Shown here piece by piece: positions 42,865 through 55,827 of a stretch of DNA of 64,000 nt. This DNA comes from Anaspis maculata (lineage: Eukaryota > Arthropoda > Insecta > Coleoptera > Scraptiidae). Each line of letters opens with the position of its first letter. The stretch's first letter is position 1. The position numbers and the translations under genes are program-made. The stretch is from contig OX421962.1 in NCBI GenBank assembly GCA_949128115.1, positions 99,478,836 through 99,542,835 on the forward strand, read 5' to 3'. The notes under the pieces are model-generated. The model saw nothing but the letters and a program-made list of their open reading frames with translations, was not told the origin of the DNA and ran no database searches.

Positions 42865-43750
42865 TGTAGCACCCCGTAGGCGACCGAGGGGGATGGGTTA
42901 GCGATTATAAATACGAGAGCTCCCGGCTCACAAGAGGAGTCCAGTTTGAGCTTTCATCAGTGATGTAGTACATTTGCCAGAAGTCAGTGCTTTTTGTTTG
43001 AACACCAATAAGGTATGTAACGGCTGGTTCTCCTTATTACAATGTGCTTTAGATTTTTATTCAAGTAATTACTGCAAGTCACAGATGTAAGTTTATCCAT
43101 GTTATAGAAACATTTAAACAATTAATGTGCTATTGAAAAGTTATTCGCTCTTTTTAGATAGTTAGAGATTCGTTTAGATATTATACACACCTAGACATTT
43201 AATTTGTTTAAATAATAGCAACAGCAAATAGATTGTTCGAATATTAGCAACAAATAGTTTGTTTAAATAATAATCAATTCACGTATAAACAATTAGAATG
43301 TTTAAACAATTAGGTATTGGGTTGTTTCATCCAATATTGGATCATTGCAGTTTACCTTGGGTGGGGTTACCCAGTTTACCAGTTTACAATTGTGTAGTCT
43401 AGTTATTCATTGACTTTTGTCTCCATTTCAAATGTATAGGTACATGTAAATCATTTATTTTTAATAAATTGTTTAATTTTACTCTTGCACTTTAATACCA
43501 CTCTAAATGGAAGTTAATCAGAGATACATAGCTGAAAAGCACATAGATTATGCATCTCGACAAATTAATACGAGAAGAAGTGCGATTGTTAACTCGAGGT
43601 GATGCAACCGTAGGTAAGTGTCACGGTGTCACACAGGTAGGTCAAATGAGAGGTCTAAGGTATTCGGGAGAATACCCGTTCCCACGTTAAAGTGTTAAAG
43701 TTTGAATAAAGCGAAATTGGGAGTTGGAGCCCAATAAAAATAATTCTTCA
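42865..43750 (+). repeat. Candidate solo or truncated LTR
   Basis: The block starts TGTAGCACC and ends AATTCTTCA, a TG...CA form. It has a TATA box at about 42,906 (TTATAAATACG) and AATAAA signals near 43,704 and 43,733. Just after it, TGGTGTCAGAGG resembles the TGGTGTCAGAAGTGGG-type primer site of some insect gypsy elements. No second copy and no target duplication were found. A candidate splice donor GTATGT follows a leader-like stretch at about 43,012. Confidence 0.45.
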
Positions 43751-44237
43751 GCTGGTGTCAGAGGTTAACTCTTCATGATGTTATTCATATGTCCCAGGTG
43801 TTATCCTGACCGCCTGGCACGACACAATTGAACCGCAAGTTTTTTGTCATGAAGTTATTCAGCTTCTGTTTGACTACCTTTATGCCAAATTTCATTTCTC
43901 AATCACAAAAAACGAGGCCTCTACGATTTTTCAAAGTGAACCTTGATATTACAAAAAATTTCAATTTTTAATTTTTAGTTTGTAGCACTGCCACAAATTG
44001 GAAAAACAAAAATACACTTGTAATAGAGCTTGAAAAGCTGAACAAGAAAATTAAATCAAAAGTGGGGCATTTTATTCAAATTTTTTTAATTTTTGTTATA
44101 GCACAAAAATTGAACACCTGTATAGTTGAGAATAATATTACAATGTAGAACTTTTCAAATTAATAATTTTATGTATCACACCTTTTTCTATATTTTGGAA
44201 GGTAAGGGCGCTAGGAAAGCCCGACGCACTGTTGCAG

Positions 44238-47200
44238 GACACTGTTTAAAGGATAGTCCCCAAAATCATATCTTATACCTTCATTTTGAACAACCCACAA
44301 AAAATCAATGTAGACGAATATATCGATGTCCACCTGTTACATGTCAAAAAGTCCTCGTGCCTTTTCGGTGCGACTTACCATTGGTCTGTCTTATTTAGGA
44401 CCACGGCCCTCCAGCTGATCAGAGGAGATGGGCCGGGGTTCTTCTGGATGGTCGGGGACGCCACAGTATTGTGACCGAATACCCAAAAAAAAAACAACAA
44501 TCTTCAGCACTGAGCGATGACTAATATAATACTGAAGATAAAGCAATGATTGGATTTGAAATACGAAGTTTATTTACAAAAGGTAATGAAGATGAACCGG
44601 TACCGGTTGACTAATTCTACAATCAAGGAAATAAAAGAGATTGGTATGTCGAATAATATTGTCGAAAATTGCCACAACAAAGTTCATGTTACGTTCGGAA
44701 AGCAAGCTCGGCTTCAGCACAAGCCGGAATTAAAGTAGACGCTATCTGTTCCAAAACGTAGGTAGGTACCTGTCGCCCGGTTTCTAACAATACCAGATAA
44801 CAATTCAAGTCGAGGTGGATCCAAAGCCGCACGGTAGGTACTTAAGTTGATAAGCCACCCCAGAAAGTGTTATCGGCTTTTTTTTCACGTTAGCAATGTT
44901 ACAAAATCAATAATAATTTTATACATGAAATCTTGTGAATTTATTTCCGAAATTTTCCATTCGAAATAATAAATACTGATTACAAGTCAAACTAGGACCT
45001 TTCGCCCTCCAACATCTACGTTAATTTCGAAGTCACCAACAACAAGGTACCACAAGACTGTCGGTGGCAGAACTACAAAATTTGTGTACGGATTTCAAAA
45101 GATAAAGAGTGATGTTATTTGAACAAAGCGCATCTATTCTTGGCGAATGGTCGAAGATTCCAACAATTTAATTGCGAGCAGACTGAATTTCAAATTTTAC
45201 CCTTTATTGTCGGCAGAACGGCAGGACAGAACTGAACTGGCCCAATCGGTCCAAGTACGAAAAACAAACAGAAGCAGAAAATGACGCAACACACCCAAAA
45301 AAATCGGTTGTGTTATCCCAAAACTTCTCCGGCGGTATCCAGAAACGTCAGTTAATAATTTTGATTGAAGTGTCCTGTTGGGGGAGGTTTTTCTTTGGAA
45401 ATGATTGGAAACAGTCTGCGGAACTGAGCGGACTAACTGGGGGGGGGACCGATAGGACTTCAGATTATGTCGAGGATTATATCTACATCTCAATTTTGTC
45501 TTGGCTGCTGGGCCGCTGCCGACAGAAATGGTATGCGTCTGCTTCAGCCTCAGATGGCAAAAGCAAACCAAAGAGGCACAAAATAAGATATTTGGAAGCT
45601 ACAAAACCAGGAAAGTAGGAGCCCCATCAGAGCTTCAAATGACGAGAATACTGAAAGACACCATGGGGTCCTGGTACCAAACCACACAAGAGAGTTGCAC
45701 ACGCGTCAAAGGATACTGGAGTCTCGAAAGCTACAACGAGGCTTGAAGAAATACAAAAAGATGTTCATCGAAGGTCCAAACAACACTTAAATAATAAAAG
45801 ATAGGGGCCAGCTATTGCCTTAAACCTCAAAAATAGACACAAAGAGTATAACATTGGGTACACCTATTTATATCAGTAACATCAGCTGCGTTCCTTTTAC
45901 ATCTGAACTGAGAATTCTCACTTCAATTGCTAGTTGTGTCTTTCTCCCTCTCATGCAATTCTCGCTTTTTCTCTCTCTAACTGAGGTGAGATTATCTGAG
46001 ATTTCGTGTAGAAGGAATGCAGCTATCGTGTCACCGTCAGTTTGATGTAGGTCCATGTAGATACCACATCACAGGTTTACAGGTTTGGTATCCAAGGAAA
46101 TGAAATGGGCCAAACGCAGGTTAACGGCCAGTTCCTCTGATATCGGCCAGAAAAAAGTTTCAAAATGTATAGCGCCTGTCCGGAAAATGATGGAAAACTT
46201 CAACTTTAGCAATGATTTGACTTTTTTGTGTTGTGTTGTGTTGCGTGTTGCGAATTTTTTCCAAATTCATTAGATAGATTTTGAATAATTAAATGACAAA
46301 GTTCAGAATTTTTTTTTTCTCTGGCAGATGATAGAAGAAAAAATGCTTTCAACTATTTTGGATACAGTTTTTCACAGGCCTTCCAATGACATACCGCAAG
46401 TTGAATTCCGTGAGATGTAACTTCTGTCGTTTTTTGATAGTGACATTTTCGTTCGACGGACGACAGCCAAAAACTAATCTGGTCATTCAACAGCAAAAAC
46501 CTTGTCTGCATTCCAAAGTTCAAGTTGATCGGATTAACGGTTCAGCAGCTGTCGTGGAAGATTACAAACAGACACACAGACAGGCAGATGGACAGACAGA
46601 CATCATTCTGGAAATGGTCTTCATCGTCTTGGGGGACCTCAAAATAGATTTTTCCGTCAAAACCTCAAAAATTTTACTTCTCATCGAATTCTTCGAAAAA
46701 TGAGAAATCACGAAAAAAAAATTAAGAAATTGTATTCGTTTTTTGGACTCCCCGTAAGCTGAAGCATCGAGATCTGTCAAAAAACCAAAAAAAATTCAGT
46801 GTCGGTCTGTGTGTTAGTATGTCAGAATTTTTTTGTCCCCGGATTTATTTCCAAACCGTCAGGCGGGTTTCAGCCAAATTTGGTATGCGCGTATGGTCGG
46901 CAGAAAAAAGAATTAAAATAAGCTTCTCACTGTGATCTGTCGAAGAGAAATGTCACTGTCAAAGAGTGACAAAAGATTTTGGCGTGAGAATTTTGATCTC
47001 TGACAGCTCATTTTGAAGCCCTTGAGTGACTCTATTCAGAACATGTGAAAGTTATGACATGTCTCTCATCTGTCAAAGGAAAAACTTTGACGCTCGATAA
47101 CTCGAGGAGTACCTAGCGGACCTACGACCAAATTTGGTTTGCAGCAAGAGTATCCACCAGGGATCTTGGGGAGGATAGGCAGCTCTGATAAAAATCAGAC

Positions 47201-48228
47201 ATTTAACTTAGAAGGAAAAACAATTTTTTTTCCAGAAAACTGGTGAAAATGGGCTTGTCCCTTGCTTTTTTTCCCATGTTTTTAGAGTGATTGCAATCCA
47301 ACTGTGTGAACATGCGTCGAATAGTACCCAGACGTGGAAATAAGCTTTGGCTCCGTAACGTCAATCACGTGTATCACAGCATAATTAAATAAAAATGTCC
47401 GTTTTATGGTCATATCTTTGAAACTTGAAACGCTTTGATAGATTTTGATGCAATTTAGTTTGTGAGTAGTATCTGACGGGTGGAACCTTTGGTTGGGATT
47501 TTGTTGACATCAGGCAGTCACGGCCGTCAAAACAAGAAAAAAAGTTGTCCACCATCCACCCCTAGCCATTGCCACCCGCCACCCAAGAGGGCCTGTCGCC
47601 CGGATTACGACCAGGGCGACTCGGTTGCAGTACTCCACTCAAAAATTCATTCCTGCTCGGGAATCGATTATTTTCGAAAAATCCCAACTGATAGCAAAGC
47701 AGATTGGATTGGTCGTTGTGTAGATCCATTTTCAAAATCGAAACGGTTCCGGTTTTCCGACGGTAATTTCCCCAAAATTAAATTTGCACATTCCGTGAAT
47801 TTGAAAAAATACGGTGCAAACTTCGACATGCGGTGAGCTCCACGAAATATTCATTTCAGTTGCAGACATGCTGCAAATGGAGGTTGGAGAAAAGATTTAG
47901 TCAAGTTTTGGAGAAAGAATTTGATATAAAAATACCGAGGAGAATACCAATTCTAATTCCAACTTCGGAGAAAATTTTCCTTAGGCTCCTAGATACTAGT
48001 CTCTAAAGCCGTTGCAGGAAGAATGCTACGATGAAAAGTCCCGCGGCAGGCATGACGACGACTTTTTTTTCTACACGATTACAATACTTTCCTTTTCATG
48101 TTGGTGGGGAGCGGAAAAGTGAAATCTGTTCCCAGGGACTATCCTTGATCAAACCATTGAGAATTTCTACTCAACTATCACATAAGCGGGACAAATTTAA
48201 GCGTCCGGACTAAAAAATGGTGATAATA
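44238..48228. other. Gene-free stretch with one microsatellite
   Basis: No convincing gene. A degenerate GACA run lies at 46,565-46,602. Open frames such as 45,310-45,618 and 47,480-47,836 lack family features or good start context. Confidence 0.4.
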
Positions 48229-48694
48229 GGGAGTTTGCGATTTCATTGAACGTATACGACGTAACGTAACGTAGAACGTGAGAACTCCCCTGTAACTAAG
48301 GAATTGCAGATAACAAACTGGCCAATTTTAACGTTGAAAGTTACGTTATGTCGTACGTACGTGTATACGCAAACTTCCCAATAAGGAGTTTTCGATCTCA
48401 CAGAGCGTACGACGTGATGCAACATAGAACTTGAAAATTCCCCCGTAACTAAGGAATTGCAGATAACAAACTGGCCAATTTTAACGTTGAAAGTTACGTT
48501 ACGTCGTTACCGGTTCACGTACTTTTACATACGTTGCATATTATTGGGGAGTTTGCATGCACACGTCCGTACGACGTAACGTAACTTTCAACGTGAAAAT
48601 AGACGAGTTTGTTACTTGGAATTCCTTAGTTACAGGGGAGTTTTCACGTTCTACGTTGCGTACGTCGTACGTTGCGTGAAATCGCAAACTTCCT
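48229..48694. repeat. Three adjacent copies of a roughly 150-bp foldback MITE
   Basis: Copy one (48,229-48,379) has ends GGGAGTTTGCG and CGCAAACTTCCC. Copy two (from about 48,384) follows in the same orientation and copy three (48,546-48,694) is inverted. All are rich in ACGT palindromes (TACGACGTAACGTAACG) and share CTAAGGAATTGCAGATAACA or its inverse. Confidence 0.75.
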
Positions 48695-49282
48695 ATTGAA
48701 ACGGCTCAATAATCAAAATGTTAATCTTTGCTCAAGACCAGTTAGTTCCGTCCTGGTTCTGAAGGTAACCAAATTGGATTGTATTAACAGGAGACGCAGA
48801 GGAACCAAAACTATGCCGATGTATCCTACAGGTACACTAGACTAGGTACAGCATACGTTGAGAGACTGCGTACCTGCTGACACGGTAAGTAATTTGCACG
48901 TAAGTTTGCCGTTACTCACTCCAACAGCACTACGCCAACATATTATGATCATTATTATTATTATCCTTGTAATGTAGGTAAGTATGTAGGTATGTGTATT
49001 ATAAATGGGTCCGTCCGGATGGCCAAAGCAGGAGGAGAGCCGGCAAACTCAGTTAGCAAAACAACTCCAACTCTCTGGCAAACTTCCTGCGGAACGTCAC
49101 AGTAAGGAACCCCGCTGGTCAGGAACATGAAAGCTCGGCATGAAACTGGGTGAGGATGAAGAGGATATTCCGCCTGTCACATTCAAACTAATTAAATAAG
49201 CAGGTACAATGTACATCCACACTTCTCGAAACAAGTAGGGTTCAGTAGATATTTTATTCTATTTTTTTTTTGTTCACTGAGG
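48695..49282. other. Gene-free, nothing recognised
   Basis: AT-rich with an ATTATTATTATT stretch near 48,952 and a GTAGGTAAGTATGTAGGT run near 48,976. Confidence 0.4.
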
Positions 49283-51839
49283 TTAGTATAGTGGGGTTGG
49301 TAGCCATTCCTATACGGCATTCGATGATACAGAAAATTTCTTTTGCATGACTGTTCTATAAGGCCCAACGAACGATATTAGAAGGGGAAGCACAAAAGCT
49401 TCCCCTTAGAGGGGCCGCAGGGGGCCCTGTCAAGTTGACGGTCTAAGAACTCCTACCAATTTATCTTTCAATTTCGTTGTATCACTCAAATGGGGATGAT
49501 GTGACTCCATTGTGAATCTCGATGGCATTGGTCGCCATGTCTCTTTCATCCTTCATGCTTGAAAAAATAATTTCTTCGGGAGGTCAGAGAAATCACTTTT
49601 TATTTTTTTAAACATACAAGAGGATGCGGAGTTGGCATGTTTTGTGTCTTAACCTGTTATTTGGCATTCCCAAGATCCTATTATGAAGTCAATTTTTTAA
49701 ATTCTCAATTTTGGGTTGATTGGTAGGCTAAGAAGTAGGTATTTTTTAACAACCAGTTCAGACGTAATTTTTTCAGTGTCCAACTGGAGGTTATTGAAAT
49801 AATCGCAGGGGTGGATAGACTGGACTATTTTCCTAATATAATGTCGAGGAAATGAATCTCAAACTGCACATGGAGAGTACACAAATTATTTTTTTACACG
49901 ACCGGGTGTAAAGTGAGCCTTTTTACCCTCATTTTCAGGCGTAAAGTGGCTCATTTAGCCCGAGGGCGTAAAATTTTTACTTTTACGCCCTCGGGCTTTG
50001 GTTTTTTAAGCGTCAAAAAACAAATGCTTGTAATTATTATTAAATGTCACAAACTAATAAATTTGTTGAAATGCACAGCTCAGAGGCATTTGGGACACCC
50101 CCAAAGGTGGGGAAGGGTGTATGGTTTCACTTATTAAGCTTCTCGTTGAATTGTTTGCTTTGAAAATACACATATTCGAAACTCCAAAAGTGAGGTTATG
50201 TGCGTTGACGGCTCTGGCCGGATTCCTATTTATCCGAGTTCCGTGCCCAGTTTTCTTGAGGGGGCAGGCGAATACTAAATTTGAATAGCCGTTTTCGATA
50301 CAAGAGCGCGATTTCAGGCCCGAAGCCGTGGTTGCCATCATAAAACGTGTAGCCGAATGAATATTTTGGTTTGTAGGTATCCGTCTGCCTGTCTCTTTAC
50401 GTAGGCTGTAACTTTGCGGTAAAATCCGTGTCGTCCTTAACTGAAAGGGTTGTCTTCAGCATGGAAAACACGGACCACAAAGTAGAAGGCTTCACCACCT
50501 TGGATTTTTCAGCTAAGTATAGGTATACCTACGTTCTCATGTTTTTTTTTGGACTTCTCCGGCAGAAGATCAAGTGTGACTCGAGAAGCCATCGCCATCG
50601 GCGGGAGGAGTGCAGCGCCTCAAAAACGAAAATTCTTGCTGGGTGCTTTTCAATGAAAAAGACACTGACGCTAGTGATAATTATTAAATGACAAGTAAAA
50701 ACAAAATCATAGGTGCCCATAATGTCATTGCTAACTAGATCGATCTATAATCGCTTTTTAGTTTTTCGGCTTTTATGGTTCAAAATCAAATTTAAAAAAA
50801 GAATGGGTCGTGTAAAAAACGTTGTATGCAGCTCAAGCGTAAAGCCTGTTTTAGGCCCTCTGTCTGAATGTGCCCTCGCTATGCTCGGGCACAACTTACA
50901 TACGTCGGGCCTAAAACAGTCGCTTTACGCTCTTACTACATAAATAACTATTTTTTCGGTCGGTCGAATTGCGATGCCTACTGCGCCCGTTGAGGAGAAC
51001 GCTGAGCATCGCCAGCCTAAACTGGTATGAAAACAGCCTAAACAAATTCAAAACTGACTAAAACTCTGAGTGCTGACTCAGAATTGAATGTCGAACCACA
51101 TAATGAGTGTTTCCGGCAGTTTTGAAATCGTTTAGGCTGTTTTCATACTAGTTTAGTCTGGCGATGCTCAGCGTTCTCCCTGACGGGCGTAGTAGGCATC
51201 GCAATTCGACCGACCGAAAGAAAAATAATCTGTGTACTCTCTATTCGCGGTTTATGATTGATTTTCTCGACATTATGTTCAGAAAATAGTTCAGTGGATC
51301 CACCCCTGATGATGATTTCAATAACCTCCAGTTGGACACTGAAAAAAGTTCGTCTGAACTGGATGTTAAAAAATACCTACTTCTTAGCCTACCAATCAAC
51401 CCAAAATTGAGAATTTGAAAAATTGACTTCATAATAGGATCTTGGGAATGCCAAATAACAGGTTAAGACACAAAACATGCCAACTTCGCATCCTCTTGTA
51501 TGTTTAAAAAATAAAAAGTGATTTCTCTGACCTCCCGAAGAAATTATTTTTTCAAGCATGAAGGATGAAAGAGACATGGCGACCAATGCCATCGAAATTC
51601 ACAATGGAGACACATCATCCCCATTTGAGTGATACAACGAAATTGAAAGATGGTTTGGTAGAAGTTCTTGGACCATCAACTTGACAGGGCCCCCTGCGGC
51701 CCCCTTAAGGGGAATCTTTTGCGCTTCCCCTTCTAATATCGTTCGATAGACCTTGCAGAACACTCATGCAAAAGGAATTTTCTGTATCATTAAATGCCGT
51801 ATAGTACCGTTTTTTAATGTGTACCGACCCCACTAGTAC
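49283..51839. repeat. Long inverted repeat, arms about 620 bp, 1.3-kb spacer
   Basis: TTAGTATAGTGGGG at the left is mirrored by CCCCACTAGTAC-type sequence at the right, and arms match through CACTCAAATGGGGATGATGT, GCATGAAGGATGAAAGAGAC-type blocks and AGAGTACACA at their inner ends (about 49,880 and 51,236). The spacer contains two smaller hairpins: AGCCCGAGGGCGTAAAA with its inverse at 49,957-49,997, and the palindrome at 50,951-51,225. Confidence 0.8.
50951..51225. repeat. 275-bp palindrome inside the spacer
   Basis: GGTCGGTCGAATTGCGATGC is mirrored at the right end, and GAGAACGCTGAGCATCGCCA is exactly mirrored near 51,158-51,178. The centre is near 51,088. Confidence 0.85.
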
Positions 51840-51867
51840 AGTCGACCGATGCATTAAAATAAGGTTT

Positions 51868-53275
51868 ACCTTGCAAAAGGTCGCGGAGATTCGAAAATTT
51901 GCAGTCTGGTACAGTTTTGTGTCCTGAATAACACACTAAGTTTTCGAATTCGGCAAGCCGCCGCTCGCTCCTCCACATTGGAAAGATGATGGCGAAGGAC
52001 CAAAAAAGAACCAATTTTTACCAATTCACTGTTTATCGTCGTCTCACCTACCGCAATGGAAACCAATGACTTTGTTGGAACTATTGATGCATTTGCTGCC
52101 ACGCTAGTCCCATTCTTCGCGGTTAAAGACAAATAATTCCTTCGGAAAACATCTAGTTTTTCTTGATTCTGAAAAGATTTTATTCTCACGTGGAAATGTG
52201 ACCAGCTGACTTAACTCAAGTGAATTTTGATCAGCTTCTTTCTTCTTGCGCTAGTTCTGGTCTAATAGTTTTCATAACATCATTTGTTAACAAGGTGCAC
52301 TGCAAGAAATGTTGAATTGCCAACACCAAATTCAACAGTCATTTTTTCATAATTACCAGAGATCATGAAGTTCAATTTCAACAGGAATTGATAGCTTGAA
52401 CTGTTCTCTGTTTATTCAGCATGCGTTCGAATTTCGAAATTCACGTGGGAGTACGAAAAAATCAATTTTTTGTTTAGCGCGCGTTAATCTGCAAAACCGC
52501 ATCCAAACACCTGAAAATGGTCGTAACCAACACAACATAAATTTGAACAATAAGTAACCTGAACTGGTTCTTCTGTCACTCATTGTTTTGAGTTTTGTAG
52601 TGTTGGTTACGACTATTTTCAGGTGTTCAGATGCAACTTTGCAGATTTACGCGCACTCTGAAAAGAATTTATTTTTCGGTATTCCCACGGGCATTTGGGG
52701 ATTTGGTCCATGATGTATAAGCAGAGAACATTCCAAGGTATCATTTCCTGTGAAATTCAAAATTCCTGACCGATGGCAATAATGAAAAAATGACTGTTGA
52801 TTTGGTGTTGGCAATTTTACACTTCTTGCAATACATCTTGTCAACAAATGCAGTTGAAGAAATTATGAGACCAGGACGAGCTCAAGAAGAAAGAAGCTGA
52901 TCGAAATCAACCTGAGTTAGGTCAGTTTGTGATATTTCCGCATGAGAAAAAAATCTTTCTAAAATCAAGAAAAACTAGACCTTTGCCAAGGGAATTATTT
53001 CTTTTTAACCGCGAAGAATTGCACTGGCGTGGCAGTAAATGCTATCAAGGGCTTCACTACAGTCATGTGGTTCCATTGCGGTAAGTCAGACGGCGATACA
53101 CGATGGATTAGTGAAAAGTGGCTCTTTTTGGGTCCTTCGACACCAACTTTTCGATGCGGAGGACCGAGCGGCGGTTTACCGAATTCGAAAACTCAGTATG
53201 TTAATCAGGACACAAAACTGTACCAGACGGCAAATTTTCGACTCTCCGCGACCTTTTGCAAGGTAGAACCTACCC
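51868..53275. repeat. 1.4-kb near-continuous inverted repeat
   Basis: CTTGCAAAAGGTCGCGGAGA (left) mirrors TCCGCGACCTTTTGCAAG (right). Arms of nearly 700 bp converge near 52,565, where CGTAACCAACAC faces GTGTTGGTTACG. Both arms carry stop-free pieces, which are mirror images of each other. Confidence 0.85.
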
Positions 53276-53440
53276 ATTGCCTGGACTAGGTGGGATCTTG
53301 AGTGAAATGGAGTAACTCTCGATATTTACTATTTAGACTGGACGCTGTTGAATAAAATTAGGCCTCAATTCAATCGATATTATATGCATATTATATTGTA
53401 TTGCAATATGTCGTATGCGACTGTACACAAAATTATACCT

Positions 53441-54016
53441 AACGTATGGTCCGAAAGTTTTGGGAATTTTTTTGAAAGCTAATAACTTTTTTTTTGATAG
53501 TTTCAATTTTGTAACTTAATATTGCAAAAACTAGCGTCATCTTCAACAATTTCAAATTCGTATTCAACATATTGAAGATGGGCCATTATCTTTGATGGCT
53601 CTCGATTTTCTTCTGCCATGTTCGATCATTCCCTGGATAACAGCAGGATTAATTCCTCAGAGCTCCTGCCTCCCAATGTACCGCAAGCTCGACCAATATA
53701 AGATTTTTGGTAAGTATTGAGCAGGATAGTATACGACAAGGGATGGGAAGCTGCGAATGGAGACCAATTACGGCGTCACATTTTCCAATAACATTAGAGA
53801 ATTTCGCATTTGACAAATTGATACAAAAAATCATGGAACATGGCAGAAGATAATTGAGATCCATCGAAGATAATGGTCCATTTTCAATATGTTGAATATA
53901 AATTTGTTATTGTTGTATATAATGTCAATTTTTGCAATATCAAGTACGAAAATAAAGACTATTCAGAAAAAGTTATTAGCTTAGAACTATTTCCCAAAAC
54001 TTTCGGACCATACGTT
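53441..54016. repeat. 576-bp inverted repeat
   Basis: AACGTATGGTCCGAAAGTTT at the left is exactly mirrored at the right end, with further matched blocks ATGTTGAA and GGCAGAAGA inside. Confidence 0.85.
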
Positions 54017-55202
54017 AATAATAAAAAAAGTCATTCAAGCTAGGGGTGGCATTACTGATTAGTGATTACTCGCTCTTGGGATGGTATTGAGACAATTTAG
54101 GGTGACGATGACGTCGAGTTGTTATGAAAGGTACTAAAAAATTCAGGACAATTCAATTCAATTCAGTTCAATTTATTGTTTCTAGAAAAAAAAATACAAT
54201 TTTTCACAGCAAGGAGTTTGATGCTTGGAAACATAATTAAACAGCTGAATAACTATGTCCGTGAAACAGTTACGAAAAAAAAAAACTAAATACGAGGTGA
54301 AAAGCAAACATAAAATTAAAGGTTCAACAGTGTAAGAAGCCCAGGTTTCAGAAACACAGAAATAATCACACAGTTTTAAATTAATTCAGCCATATTTCCC
54401 ATTCCATTTACATTTGCAAGTATTATGAAGATCCAGTAATTCGTGACTATGATTTGGACTACGTATCATCATCGTTGTCAACGAGATGAAAAAATTCATG
54501 ATAGATAATTCAACAGTTTCCTCTTTTGCCCAGGGCTGTCTTATCCATAAGGCAGAGTAGGCTGAATGGGTAGGGCCTACGAACGTTAGAGGGACTACGA
54601 ACTATCCTCTTCGATTCATTTCAACGTCTTCAAACTCAAGAATGAAAAAAAGGAAGAATACGCTTGGGAAAGAGCGTACGCATAAGAAAACGTACAAGAT
54701 GGATGATAATTGTGGCGGGAAAGCTGGAGAACGTCAATTTTGCAGGTAATGATTTTCAGACATGTGCAGATATTCAAGTAGCGTGCGGGTTCTGAATAGG
54801 TTCAACCCTACCCGATATAACCTATGATTAGGCTTTCTGTAGCCGCAGCCATAAGCCCGTGCCAGTCAAGTCAAATGCAAATTTTGATTATTAGTGCTAT
54901 TATTTTGAGCAGATTAATAGCGTTCGATTCGAAAGAGCCGAGCCGGGTCGGCTCTAACATCAGGGGATTTGATTGGTTCTCGAAAATCCCTGCCCAATCA
55001 GTGATAGCGATTTTCGAGCTTAACTGGCTCGGTTCTGGTGACTTAAAAACGCTATAAGTGTAGGTAGGTGAAGAGAAAAAATCATGAAGGTTTAAAAAAT
55101 GTATTCATCAACATTACATTTACAACTAAGTACAATTACGTCAACTACCTCCATGTATTAAACGGAGGTTTTCTATTCACTCCGACCTTATACCAAAACA
55201 CT
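54017..55202. other. Gene-free, nothing recognised
   Basis: AT-rich sequence with AATTCAATTCAATTCAGTTC near 54,150. It includes the 3' flank of the minus-strand gene that ends at 55,203. Confidence 0.4.
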
Positions 55203-55827
55203 TCAAGGCTCAGGCTGATCACTTGGTGCCGAAGGGAACTTTTTCGATCCAAATTCTTGTGTTGCAACATGAATCAAAACGCCAAGAGTCGTAACAATCA
55301 TAATGAAATAATATGCATATTCACTAAGAACATATTCCAAAATTAGACTACACCAGCTAGATTTTACTTCGTTTATTGCATTTTCAGAAACGCTACGCTG
55401 TTCTGGTTCCAATGTATCAGAATCAGAACTACTGGTGTCCGTTATGGTCGTTGCATTCAGTGAAGTGTCGCTTGTACTGAGTTCGTTACTCAAAGGTACA
55501 GTGACACTGCGACTGACATCAGAATCGACTGCGGGCAAATCTGAATCCGGCGAGAGATCTGTAGCTTCTACTGATGTGATTGGTTCTTCTGAGTTGTCCG
55601 CTGAGCCTTGCTCTGTTTCATCTAGAATATGTACCCACGTGAGATAAAAGAATAAAATAACTAAGGGACTTACGGTTGTCACTACTGAGTGGATCCGTAA
55701 ACTTCTCGTCGTCCCGGCTTAATATTTTACTCTGAAAAAAAAAGACATCGAAAATTAATGCTGGGAAATCAGCAACTGATTCTGTCGGACTTACTTGTCC
55801 TAATGTACTTTGTTCCTTTTGAGTCAT
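55203..55827 (-). CDS. Spliced gene for an acidic, C-terminally anchored membrane protein (unrecognised)
   Basis: I do not recognise this gene. Three exons on the minus strand, 55,827-55,795, 55,731-55,674 and 55,621-55,203, join to 170 codons including the stop. Introns are 63 and 52 nt with GTAAGT donors and TTTTTTTTCAG and TATTCTAG acceptors, phases 0 and 1. The 169-residue protein starts MTQKEQSTLGQ, has a long Ser/Asp/Glu/Thr-rich region (about residues 30-110), then one hydrophobic segment at about 132-151 and a short basic tail. This is the layout of a single-pass, tail-anchored protein; there is no signal peptide. It is transcribed away from the gene at 56,396, 569 bp between start codons. 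The PLS motif just before the phase-1 junction is shared with that gene, suggesting paralogy. Confidence 0.6.

Larger units (their letters stand above)
38578..44120. mobile_element. Outer palindromic element, CAGGGTGTTC ends, TA target, with nested palindromes
   Basis: CAGGGTGTTCCATTTTTG at the left mirrors the right end TGAACACCTG, and TA flanks both. Arms match to about 38,855 and 43,845. Similarity also runs outward beyond the TA sites to 38,461 and 44,237 (CTGCAACAGTGC with its inverse), so this element sits inside a still older inverted pair. The interior holds two further palindromes of the same and another family plus an LTR-like block. Confidence 0.75.

Noticed and set aside
51814..53289. 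Matched open frames ending in SPRPFAR
   Set aside because: They are the two arms of one inverted repeat read in opposite directions; there is no start context or domain.
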